Origin: an uncultured Oscillospiraceae bacterium | GTDB lineage: Bacteria; Bacillota; Clostridia; Oscillospirales; Oscillospiraceae | Assembly: GCA_934565425.1 (NCBI GenBank) | Contig: CAKTHW010000023.1 | Location: 1 to 20,473 of the forward strand | Length of the DNA: 20,473 bases | Reading direction: 5' to 3' | Part shown: one piece after another, positions 15,084 to 20,473 of the stretch | Numbering within the stretch: the first letter of the stretch is position 1 | Layout: every line of letters starts with the position of its first letter | Position numbers and translations under genes: made by a program | Notes under the pieces: model-generated | Database searches by the model: none | Told to the model about the DNA's origin: nothing | What the model saw: the letters and a program-made list of their open reading frames with translations, nothing else

Positions 15084-15977
15084 ATGGCCTTGGAAGAAAA
15101 ACTCTATCAGTACCTGGATCGGCTCAAAGCCCGCTACCCCCTGGTGGCCTTTATCGTGGACGTCATCGAGGTCTACCTGGATCGCCGGGTCTCCCGCAGC
15201 TCCGCGGAGCTGGCCTATTACCTGCTGCTGAGCGTCTTCCCCATGCTCATCATGGTCATCTCCGCCCTAGGCTGGCTGCACCTGGAGGCCAACGCGGTCA
15301 TCAGCTTCCTCAAGACCGTCCTCCCTGCCCAGATCATGGAGCTGTTCTCCGACTATATCACTTACGTCCTCACCCACCAGTCTAAAGGGCTCTTCCTGGC
15401 CGGACTCCTCATGTCCATCACCGCCTCCTCTGCTGGCTTCCGCAGTCTCATGTCCATCTCCGCCGAAATCTACGGACGGCGCACCTTCCGCGGGGTCTGG
15501 TACCTGCTGACCTCCCTCATCTTCTCCGTCCTGCTGTTGGTGATGGTCTACGGGTCCATCGCAGTCGTCCTGACGGGCAACTGGTTCTTCAAATGGTTCC
15601 GGATGCGGTTCTCCATGCTCCCGCTGCCCAAGAACCTGCGCTGGATGCGCCTGATGATCCTCTTCGGCGTGGCCCTGCTGGTCCTGGCGTTGCTCTACCG
15701 GGTCACCGCCCCCTGGAGTCATCAGCGTCCGCCAGTGCTGAAAGGCGCCTTCCTCATCTCCATCCTGCTGGCCGCTGCATCCGGTCTGTTCTCTATGTTC
15801 ATCAGCTTGTCCACCCGCTATTCCACCGTCTACGGCTCCCTGGCCTCAGTCATCATCCTCATGCTCTGGCTCTACCTATGCGGCAACATCGTCAACCTGG
15901 GCAATGTACTCAACTACGTGTGGTGGCGGCGAAAACAGGGGCTGCCGGTGCGCTTTCTGTTGGAAAAACAATTATGA
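15084..15977 (+). CDS. YihY/BrkB-family inner-membrane protein
   Basis: Polytopic membrane protein of the YihY (BrkB, formerly mislabelled ribonuclease BN) family, whose biochemical role is not settled. The 297-residue product has a short cytoplasmic N-terminus and about six hydrophobic segments, at about 50-70, 98-115, 135-165, 190-208, 222-245 and 250-275. The family's typical early motif SRSSAELAYYLLLSVFPMLI is at about 37-56, and the last hydrophobic segments contain STVYGSLASVIILMLWLYLC and GNIVNLGNVLNYV. The start at 15084 is preceded by GGAGGTGAT, a strong match to 16S rRNA with a short gap. It has its own terminator and is not in an operon with its neighbours. Confidence 0.9.
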   Translation: MALEEKLYQYLDRLKARYPLVAFIVDVIEVYLDRRVSRSSAELAYYLLLSVFPMLIMVISALGWLHLEANAVISFLKTVLPAQIMELFSDYITYVLTHQSKGLFLAGLLMSITASSAGFRSLMSISAEIYGRRTFRGVWYLLTSLIFSVLLLVMVYGSIAVVLTGNWFFKWFRMRFSMLPLPKNLRWMRLMILFGVALLVLALLYRVTAPWSHQRPPVLKGAFLISILLAAASGLFSMFISLSTRYSTVYGSLASVIILMLWLYLCGNIVNLGNVLNYVWWRRKQGLPVRFLLEKQL

Positions 15978-15983
15978 CATTTC

Positions 15984-16018
15984 ATCCGCTCCGTTGCGCT
16001 TGCAACGGAGCGGATTTT
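15984..16018 (+). terminator. Rho-independent terminator of the YihY-family gene
   Basis: ATCCGCTCCGTTGC (15984-15997), loop GCTT, and the inverse arm at 16002-16015, followed by TTTT overlapping the arm end. The stem is 14 bp, and it begins 7 bases after the stop codon. Confidence 0.9.
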
Positions 16019-16093
16019 CATTTTCAGGGGATTTCGCCCAGCATCTCCCTGCAAAATGAGGCGATTCCGTCGTTTTCCGCAATTTTTGTTTCC

Positions 16094-16107
16094 ATTTGTC
16101 AACAAAT
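16094..16107 (+). promoter_or_regulatory. Short inverted repeat upstream of the lipoprotein promoter
   Basis: ATTTGT and ACAAAT flank a 2-base centre at 16094-16107, 26 bases upstream of the -35 at 16133. It could be a regulator site, but there is no support beyond its symmetry and position. Confidence 0.3.
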
Positions 16108-16132
16108 CCTGCAAGTTGTAACGGGATTGTTG

Positions 16133-16161
16133 TTGTACCAGCGAGCAAATTCCGTTACACT
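16133..16161 (+). promoter_or_regulatory. Sigma-A-like promoter for the lipoprotein cluster
   Basis: TTGTAC at 16133-16138, a 17-base spacer, TACACT at 16156-16161. It lies 41 bases before the GTG start of the first lipoprotein. No terminator is seen until 19633, so all three lipoproteins may be read from here. Confidence 0.55.
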
Positions 16162-16202
16162 GTTAGCATGAAAGTGAACCTTGTTAGAAAGGAGGGTTTT
16201 GC

Positions 16203-17492
16203 GTGAAGCTCTTTCCCGCCATTCTGCTGAGCGGTCTGTTGGCACTGACTTTAGCCGGCTGCACTGCACAGAGCACCTCTGGCGGCGTCTCTGCTGCCGC
16301 ATCTGCCCTTGACGCAACCTCAAATTCCAATTCTTCCATTCAGATCAAACTCAACCGGGTGAAGGATGAGATCAAGGCGGAGGACGGCCATGTGCTGGTC
16401 TCCTATGCCTATGACCGTCCCACGGTAGTGATTTCCGGCAATTCCACCGCCCAGTCCGCCATTCAGACCAGCTTGAACGCCCTGGTGGACAAAGACCTGA
16501 CCTACGTCAAGGAAGACCTGTACACCATCGCCCAGGGGAACTATCAGGCGCTGGGCAAGGACGCGGCCCCCTGTACCTCCGAGCTGAACCTGACTATCAC
16601 CCGCAGCGATGACACGGTCATCAGCTTGGTGGCCGATGAGATCCAGGACGCCGGCGGCGCCCACGGCAGCGACTGGCGCAGCGGCTGGAACTACGACACC
16701 CAGACCGGTCAGCTGCTGACCTTCCCTGACCTGGGCAACGGGTTCCGGGAAAAGGCCACGGAGCTGGTGTCTGAACTGGCCGCGTTGGAGGTGGATTCTC
16801 TCTTTGACGGCTATCAGGAAAACCTGAGTCACGTGGTGCTGGACGGCACCGAGGACGCTCAGAGTCTGTACGGCTTTGACGCCACCATCGCACCTACCTA
16901 TTATATGACCGACGAATCCATCACCTTTATCTCCCGGGAGTACGAATTGCAGCCCTACGCCATGGGTGTGCTGGAGTTCCCTACCGCCTATTCGGACTAC
17001 GGTTCCATCCTGAAGGAGTACTACCTGCCCAAGGACTATACCGCCAAAGAAAACGCCAAGCAGGACGCCGACCTGGCCGCCAGCTCAGATGATGGCGATA
17101 CTACCAGCAACGACGCTTCTGCGGACTCCAACGGTCACGCCTTGGCCAAATCGGGGAAGCTCCAGGGGAAAGGCTGGACGCTGACCATCCCCTCCAACTG
17201 GAGCAAGCAGATCTATGTGACCAGCACCGCCAATTCGGTCTCTTTCTACGAGAAAGGGTGCTATGATGCCATGGGAGGCGGCTGGCTGTTCTCCATCCAG
17301 TCCTACAAAAACAACTCCTACCAGCAGCTGCCAGACTATGAGCTGCTGAGCATCGACCGGAATATCACCTATGTGGTGGTCTACCCCACCGACGTGCAGT
17401 TCGAGGGCGCTGACCAAAAGAGCGCCCAGCGCTACAGCGCTTTTTCCGGGCAGATCGAAAAGGTGTTGAAGACCTTCGCCCTGTCCAGCTAA
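16203..17492 (+). CDS. Two-domain lipoprotein with RsiV-like DUF3298 domain
   Basis: A predicted lipoprotein of 429 residues, exported and anchored outside the membrane. The signal peptide MKLFPAILLSGLLALTLAGC ends in the lipobox LAGC with C20. Residues about 45-275 look like the DUF4163/DUF3298 region of RsiV: GGAHG at 151-155, then NYDTQTGQLLTFPDL, and YELQPYAMGVLEFP at 247-260. A Ser/Asp-rich linker (about 283-315) leads to a second domain (about 318-427), beginning KGWTLTIPSNW, that its two downstream paralogues lack and that I do not recognise. The start is a GTG at 16203, with AAAGGAGGG 7 bases upstream. RsiV of Bacillus uses this domain to bind lysozyme, but here there is no anti-sigma segment or transmembrane helix, so a signalling role is not supported. 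Confidence 0.85.
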   Translation: MKLFPAILLSGLLALTLAGCTAQSTSGGVSAAASALDATSNSNSSIQIKLNRVKDEIKAEDGHVLVSYAYDRPTVVISGNSTAQSAIQTSLNALVDKDLTYVKEDLYTIAQGNYQALGKDAAPCTSELNLTITRSDDTVISLVADEIQDAGGAHGSDWRSGWNYDTQTGQLLTFPDLGNGFREKATELVSELAALEVDSLFDGYQENLSHVVLDGTEDAQSLYGFDATIAPTYYMTDESITFISREYELQPYAMGVLEFPTAYSDYGSILKEYYLPKDYTAKENAKQDADLAASSDDGDTTSNDASADSNGHALAKSGKLQGKGWTLTIPSNWSKQIYVTSTANSVSFYEKGCYDAMGGGWLFSIQSYKNNSYQQLPDYELLSIDRNITYVVVYPTDVQFEGADQKSAQRYSAFSGQIEKVLKTFALSS

Positions 17493-17560
17493 TTTCTCTC
17501 GTTCCCTCCGCCTATTCGACGTGGAAAAATAGATTCTAATTTAGAAATGAGGTTATGATG

Positions 17561-18538
17561 ATGAAACGACTGTTCACCCTTTGTCTTGCCATGGTCATGG
17601 CCCTCTCCCTGGCCGCCTGCGGCAACAGTAAGACCCCGACCACTTCCAGCACCCCTGCCGACACCTCCGTAGAGCCTACGTCCGCCGGACACCCCGCTTT
17701 CCATGCCGGCAGCAACAGCAAGCAGGATCTGACGGCAAAGGACGGCACGGAAGTGCTGGTCTCCAAGAGCACTGCCTATGATATTGTCTATCCGGAGGCT
17801 TCTGACGCCCAGAAGGCCATCCAGAAGGATCTGGAACAGGTCGTGGCAGACTTCCACAAAGACTCCAACAAACAGGAAGAGGACGCCAATACCTACTATC
17901 AGGAGTTCCTGAAGAGCGGCGGCAAGAAGGAAGAATTCACCCCTTACACCTTTGAACTGACCTGCAAGCCCCTGCGGGCGGACAACAACGTCGTGAGCAT
18001 CCTGTTCTACAGCTACGCTTACTGCGGCGGCGCTCACGGCAGCCTGACCACCTTCGCCCGGAACTACGACGCCAAGACCGGCAAGGTCTTGACCATGAAG
18101 GACTTTGGGGAAGAGGTCAGCAGCTTGGTGACGGACAACGCGGTCAAGTTCATCAACGCCATCCAGGACACCGACGACGCCTTCTTCTATGACAAGGTGA
18201 AGGCCAACGATGAATCGGTACAGTCCATGCTGGAGACCGGTAACTTCTACCTGTCCAAGGACGGCCTGGTGCTCATCGACGGTCAGTACTTGCTCCAGCC
18301 CTATGCCGCTGGTATCGTGGAATTCACCACCAGCTACGACGACCTGCGGGGCAAGCTCAACGACGAATACACCCTGGACGGCGGCGTGACCAACTGCGTC
18401 AGCGCCATGGGCACCTATACCTTCGACCAGGATGGCAAGCTGACCAAGACGGAAAGCAGCTACGACCCGGCCGAGATGCCCAAGGGCGACGATATGCCGG
18501 AAGCAGAAGGCGGTGACTCCTCCACTTCCAGCAACTAA
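17561..18538 (+). CDS. Lipoprotein with RsiV-like DUF3298 domain (tandem copy 1)
   Basis: A predicted lipoprotein of 325 residues. The signal peptide MKRLFTLCLAMVMALSLAAC carries lipobox LAAC with C20, followed by a low-complexity Thr/Ser/Pro spacer to about residue 55. The DUF3298 pattern is clear: CGGAHGSLTTFARNYD at 155-170, KTGKVLTMKDFG, then NFYLSKDGLVLIDGQYLLQP at 228-247 and YAAGIVEFTTSYDDL. Three in-frame ATGs occur (17555, 17558, 17561). The third is chosen because it is 8 bases from GAGG and aligns with the downstream copy, which begins MKRLF. It lies 68 bases after the first lipoprotein with no terminator between. The acidic tail ends in Ser/Thr/Asn. Function is unknown; binding of an extracellular ligand is the family-based guess. 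Confidence 0.85.
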   Translation: MKRLFTLCLAMVMALSLAACGNSKTPTTSSTPADTSVEPTSAGHPAFHAGSNSKQDLTAKDGTEVLVSKSTAYDIVYPEASDAQKAIQKDLEQVVADFHKDSNKQEEDANTYYQEFLKSGGKKEEFTPYTFELTCKPLRADNNVVSILFYSYAYCGGAHGSLTTFARNYDAKTGKVLTMKDFGEEVSSLVTDNAVKFINAIQDTDDAFFYDKVKANDESVQSMLETGNFYLSKDGLVLIDGQYLLQPYAAGIVEFTTSYDDLRGKLNDEYTLDGGVTNCVSAMGTYTFDQDGKLTKTESSYDPAEMPKGDDMPEAEGGDSSTSSN

Positions 18539-18610
18539 CACCTTCTCTTGTTTGCTCCGTCTTCTCGGCGGCAAAATATCTCATCTTTATCGCAAAACGA
18601 GGTAATCAAA

Positions 18611-19612
18611 ATGAAACGACTGTTTGCACTCTCCCTGGCCCTGGTCATGGCACTCTCCCTGGCTGCCTGCGGCGGCAGCAAGACCCCGGCAGCAGGTTCT
18701 GCCAGCACCAGCGTTGCCTCCAGCGCCTCCACCTCCGCAAAGCCCGTTGACAGTGCCCCTGTCCTGACCCGCGGCGATCAGGTCAGCGAGGACATCAAGG
18801 CAGACGACGGCACCGTGGCCGTCATCATCAGCTACACCCCCATCTCCATCTCCTATCCGGCAAACGCGGAAGTGGAGAAGGCCGTCCAGAAGGATCTGGA
18901 CAAGGTGGTTGCAGACTTCTTGAAGTCTGCAAGGGACTACGAGGAAGAAGCAAAGACCTACTACAAGGAATACCTCCAGAGCGGCGGCAAAGCGGAAGAT
19001 TTCAGCCCCTACGTCTGCTCTCTGGACAGCAAGGCGATCCGCCAGGATACCGGCGTGATCAGCGCCCTGTTCTCCAGCTATGCCTTTACCGGCGGCGCTC
19101 ATGGCGGTCTGGTCACCTTCGCTCGGAACTATGATGCCAAGACTGGCAAAGTCCTGACCATGAAGGATCTGGGCGAAGGCGTCAGCACCGTGGCCATTGA
19201 CAATGTGGTTAAGTTCGTGGACGCCATCCAGAAGGACGGCGACGCCTTCTTCTATGACAAGGTAAAAGCCGATGACGAATCCGTCCAGTCCATGCTGGAG
19301 ACCGGCAACTTCTACCTGTCCAAAGACGGCCTGGTCCTCATCGACGGTCAGTACCTGCTCCAGCCCTACGCTGCTGGCATCGCTGAGTTCACTACCAGCT
19401 ATGACGACCTGAAGGGCAAGCTGAAGGAAGCATACGCCCTGACCGGCGGCGTCACCAGCTGCATGGGCGTCGAGACCACCTACACCTTCGACAAGGACGG
19501 CAAGCTGGTCAGCACCAAGACCAGCTATGATCCCGCTGTCCTGAACGACGGCGAAAGCAACACCAACACTGCACAGGATGCAGCGGACGGTTCTGTTTCC
19601 GCATCCAACTGA
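18611..19612 (+). CDS. Lipoprotein with RsiV-like DUF3298 domain (tandem copy 2)
   Basis: A predicted lipoprotein of 333 residues and close paralogue of the preceding gene. The signal peptide MKRLFALSLALVMALSLAAC has C20 in the lipobox, with an Ala/Ser/Thr spacer to about residue 50. The DUF3298 region has GGAHGGLVTFARNYDAKTGK (161-180) and the same NFYLSKDGLVLIDGQYLLQP block. The mature N-terminal third differs strongly from copy 1, while the segment from FARNYD to the YDDL block is nearly identical. ATG 18611 follows CGAGG with an 8-base gap; the frame is open further upstream, but that part is homologous to the untranslated spacer before copy 1. It is followed by a strong terminator, so it is the last gene of the lipoprotein cluster. 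Confidence 0.87.
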   Translation: MKRLFALSLALVMALSLAACGGSKTPAAGSASTSVASSASTSAKPVDSAPVLTRGDQVSEDIKADDGTVAVIISYTPISISYPANAEVEKAVQKDLDKVVADFLKSARDYEEEAKTYYKEYLQSGGKAEDFSPYVCSLDSKAIRQDTGVISALFSSYAFTGGAHGGLVTFARNYDAKTGKVLTMKDLGEGVSTVAIDNVVKFVDAIQKDGDAFFYDKVKADDESVQSMLETGNFYLSKDGLVLIDGQYLLQPYAAGIAEFTTSYDDLKGKLKEAYALTGGVTSCMGVETTYTFDKDGKLVSTKTSYDPAVLNDGESNTNTAQDAADGSVSASN

Positions 19613-19632
19613 TCTGATCCCTATCACGTTTT

Positions 19633-19662
19633 AGAGAGGCAGCTTCGGCTGCCTCTCTTTTT
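19633..19662 (+). terminator. Terminator of the lipoprotein cluster
   Basis: AGAGAGGCAGC (19633-19643), a TTCG tetraloop, GCTGCCTCTCT (19648-19658), then TTTT. The 11-bp stem is capped by the very stable UUCG loop. Confidence 0.95.
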
Positions 19663-19693
19663 AAAATCACCTTACGTGAGGCACAAATTTTTC

Positions 19694-19722
19694 TTGCAAT
19701 AGATTCCTATATGTGGTATTAT
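19694..19722 (+). promoter_or_regulatory. Strong promoter for a short plus-strand RNA (antitoxin candidate)
   Basis: TTGCAA at 19694-19699, a 17-base spacer, TATTAT at 19717-19722, with TGG just before the -10 (extended -10). There is no ORF on this strand to serve. The predicted start is near 19729, so the product would be a short untranslated RNA ending at the hairpin 19764-19800. Confidence 0.7.
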
Positions 19723-19739
19723 CCAAGTAGACAATGAAT

Positions 19740-19759
19740 GTCCGCACTACCACTATGGA
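19740..19759 (+). repeat. Direct repeat, antitoxin-side copy
   Basis: GTCCGCACTACCACTATGGA, 18/20 identical to 19947-19966 (differences at repeat positions 4 and 15). It lies in the 5' part of the predicted short RNA. Confidence 0.9.
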
Positions 19760-19763
19760 AAGC

Positions 19764-19800
19764 GAAACGCCCCAGAGACTGCTACTCTCTAGGGCGTTTC
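19764..19800. terminator. Hairpin shared by the two convergent transcripts
   Basis: GAAACGCCC (19764-19772) and GGGCGTTTC (19792-19800) enclose AGAGA (19774-19778) paired with TCTCT (19786-19790) around a 7-base loop. The odd pair is U-G in minus-strand RNA and C-A in plus-strand RNA. The T-runs after it are short and interrupted, but it lies where both transcripts must end. Confidence 0.65.
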
Positions 19801-19840
19801 TACCTGTTATCGGCAGGCTAGACCGTTGCGGCTGGCTGCC

Positions 19841-19960
19841 TTAGTCTCTGTTTCTGTTCAGCCATTTGCGAATGCATCGGTCTAGGCACTTACATAAGTA
19901 GTACGCAAGAACATCCGCTGTAACAGAAATGACAATACTTTGTACTGTCTGCACTACCAC
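19841..19960 (-). CDS. Small membrane peptide, candidate type I toxin (Fst-like), 39 aa
   Basis: A 39-codon ORF from GTG 19960 to TAA at 19841-19843. Upstream is AAGGAGGTGATC, matching almost the entire 16S rRNA 3' end, with GGAGG 9 bases from the GTG. The peptide starts MVVQTVQSIVISVTADVLAY. It has one hydrophobic segment (about residues 5-23), then a Cys- and Arg/Lys-rich tail (LCKCLDRCIRKWL, ending NRNRD). A short transmembrane helix with a charged C-terminal tail is the layout of Fst-type toxins, which damage the membrane or nucleoid. Its mRNA is predicted to run from about 20008 to the hairpin at 19764 (about 245 nt). The leader can pair AUCACU (19987-19992) with GGUGAU (19966-19971), hiding part of the ribosome binding site. 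Toxicity is inference; I cannot confirm the family without a search. Confidence 0.6.
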   Translation of the reverse strand: MVVQTVQSIVISVTADVLAYYLCKCLDRCIRKWLNRNRD

Positions 19961-19966
19961 GATGGA
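19947..19966 (+). repeat. Direct repeat, toxin-side copy (covers the toxin start codon)
   Basis: GTCTGCACTACCACGATGGA, 18/20 identical to 19740-19759. On the minus strand it contains the GTG start (19958-19960) and the 3' edge of the ribosome binding region, the place where antisense pairing would block translation. Confidence 0.9.
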
Positions 19967-20014
19967 TCACCTCCTTCCACTCAAAAAGTGATAGAGGCGA
20001 AAGGCAACGCCATT

Positions 20015-20044
20015 ATGATAGCACGAACATCCATTGCCTGTCCA
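20015..20044 (-). promoter_or_regulatory. Promoter for the small-peptide (toxin) mRNA
   Basis: On the minus strand: TGGACA (20039-20044), an 18-base spacer, TATCAT (20015-20020), with TGC just before the -10 (extended -10). Both hexamers have 5/6 matches. It lies right after the stop of the cyclo-ligase gene. Confidence 0.6.
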
Positions 20045-20058
20045 GATTTTTCCGCATT

Positions 20059-20473
20059 CTACGACAATTCCGCTTCCGTAAAGACCGCATCCATCGCCAC
20101 ATCCCAAGGCTCCGCCTCCAGCTCGTCCACCCGCTGCAACTCATAGGCCACAACGGCGATGACAGCCTTTTCGCAGCGGGGCAAAAACCGGTCATAGTAC
20201 CCGCCGCCCATGCCTAAGCGGTGACCCTGCCGGTCAAAAGCGGTACAGGGACAGAGCACCAGCTCCAGCTGTTCCGGCGGGATGACACGGGAGCGGGAGG
20301 GGACAGGCGCCCAAATGCCGTAGCGGCCTTTTTCCCAGCTCTCCGGCCCCAGCGGCTCCAGGGCGATCATCTCGGTGTCGCTGATGCAATAGGGAAAGGC
20401 CACCCGTTTCCCTTGTTCATACGCCATCTGGTGGAGGGCTTGCAGGTCCACTTCTCCCCCCATAGCGCAGTAG
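20059..20473 (-). CDS. 5-formyltetrahydrofolate cyclo-ligase, C-terminal part (start lies beyond the window)
   Basis: ATP-dependent enzyme converting 5-formyl-THF to 5,10-methenyl-THF, which returns a storage folate to the one-carbon pool. About 138 codons are visible and the N-terminal part is cut by the window end. The frame continues upstream of the internal ATG at 20463 (residues YCA before MGGEVD), so 20463 is not the start. The diagnostic nucleotide/folate motif is clear: LVLCPCTAFDRQGHRLGMGG followed directly by GYYDRFL. Earlier GKRVAFPYC and GRYGIWAP also fit the family. The gene ends with TAG at 20059-20061. I see no terminator in the short gap before the small-peptide promoter, so cyclo-ligase transcription could read into the toxin gene. 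Confidence 0.93.
   Translation of the reverse strand, partial: YCAMGGEVDLQALHQMAYEQGKRVAFPYCISDTEMIALEPLGPESWEKGRYGIWAPVPSRSRVIPPEQLELVLCPCTAFDRQGHRLGMGGGYYDRFLPRCEKAVIAVVAYELQRVDELEAEPWDVAMDAVFTEAELS

Larger units (their letters stand above)
17494..19612 (+). repeat. Tandem duplication of a roughly 1.05-kb lipoprotein unit
   Basis: The unit 17494-18540 (spacer plus gene) resembles 18541-19612. The similarity includes the untranslated spacers: compare CTCCGCCTATTCGACG with CTCCGTCTTCTCGGCG, each ending in GAGGT and ATGAAACGACTGTT. This shows that leader and gene were copied together. Confidence 0.75.
19729..19803 (+). ncRNA. Predicted antisense antitoxin RNA (RNA II-like), about 75 nt
   Basis: Bounded by the promoter at 19694-19722 and the hairpin at 19764-19800. 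Near its 5' end it carries the 20-base repeat at 19740-19759, which is complementary at 18 of 20 positions to the toxin mRNA across its ribosome-binding/start region (19947-19966). It also shares the whole terminator hairpin in antisense with the toxin mRNA. A 4-bp hairpin (GACA/TGTC) lies at 19730-19742. Size, position and the two contact points match RNA II of the plasmid pAD1 par locus. This is inferred from architecture only. Confidence 0.55.

Noticed and set aside
1..20473. CRISPR arrays, tRNA or rRNA genes, insertion sequences, prophage genes
   Set aside because: I looked for regularly spaced repeats, cloverleaf or TTCRANNC-type segments, and transposase or integrase motifs, and found none.

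Overview
This window looks like chromosome from a spore-forming gut Clostridium relative, probably in the Oscillospiraceae. The evidence is a GC-rich low-GC-phylum gene set, strong AAGGAGG-type ribosome binding sites, the Firmicutes gene order gdpP-rplI-dnaB and tilS-hpt-ftsH, and a spore germination protease (gpr). Most of the window is core housekeeping DNA, with three accessory patches.

Layout: positions 1-566 hold two small membrane proteins, the first cut by the window edge. A sigma-A promoter then drives proS (class-3 prolyl-tRNA synthetase), followed by a terminator and a stand-alone homocysteine S-methyltransferase. secG lies on the minus strand, convergent with that gene. From a divergent promoter region runs a long co-directional block: gdpP (c-di-AMP phosphodiesterase), rplI (L9), dnaB (replicative helicase), tilS (tRNA-Ile lysidine synthase), hpt (purine salvage) and ftsH (membrane AAA protease), closed by a bidirectional terminator at 11595-11636. 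A structured spacer of three hairpins separates rplI from dnaB.

On the minus strand, amiS-amiE (short-chain amide transporter or channel plus aliphatic amidase) forms a lower-GC accessory operon. It has its own promoter and a striking leader hairpin. Next, also on the minus strand, is gpr, with a candidate sigma-G promoter, divergent from rpsT (S20, TTG start). A YihY/BrkB-family membrane protein follows. After it come three consecutive lipoproteins with RsiV-like DUF3298 domains; the last two are a tandem duplication.

The most interesting region is 19690-20050, where ordinary gene calling would find nothing. It has the architecture of a par/fst-type I toxin-antitoxin locus. There is a 39-codon minus-strand ORF for a small membrane peptide with a near-perfect Shine-Dalgarno sequence, and a convergent strong promoter for a roughly 75-nt plus-strand RNA. 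A shared hairpin terminator lies between them. An 18/20 direct repeat gives the short RNA complementarity to the start site of the toxin mRNA. The window ends inside a 5-formyltetrahydrofolate cyclo-ligase gene on the minus strand.
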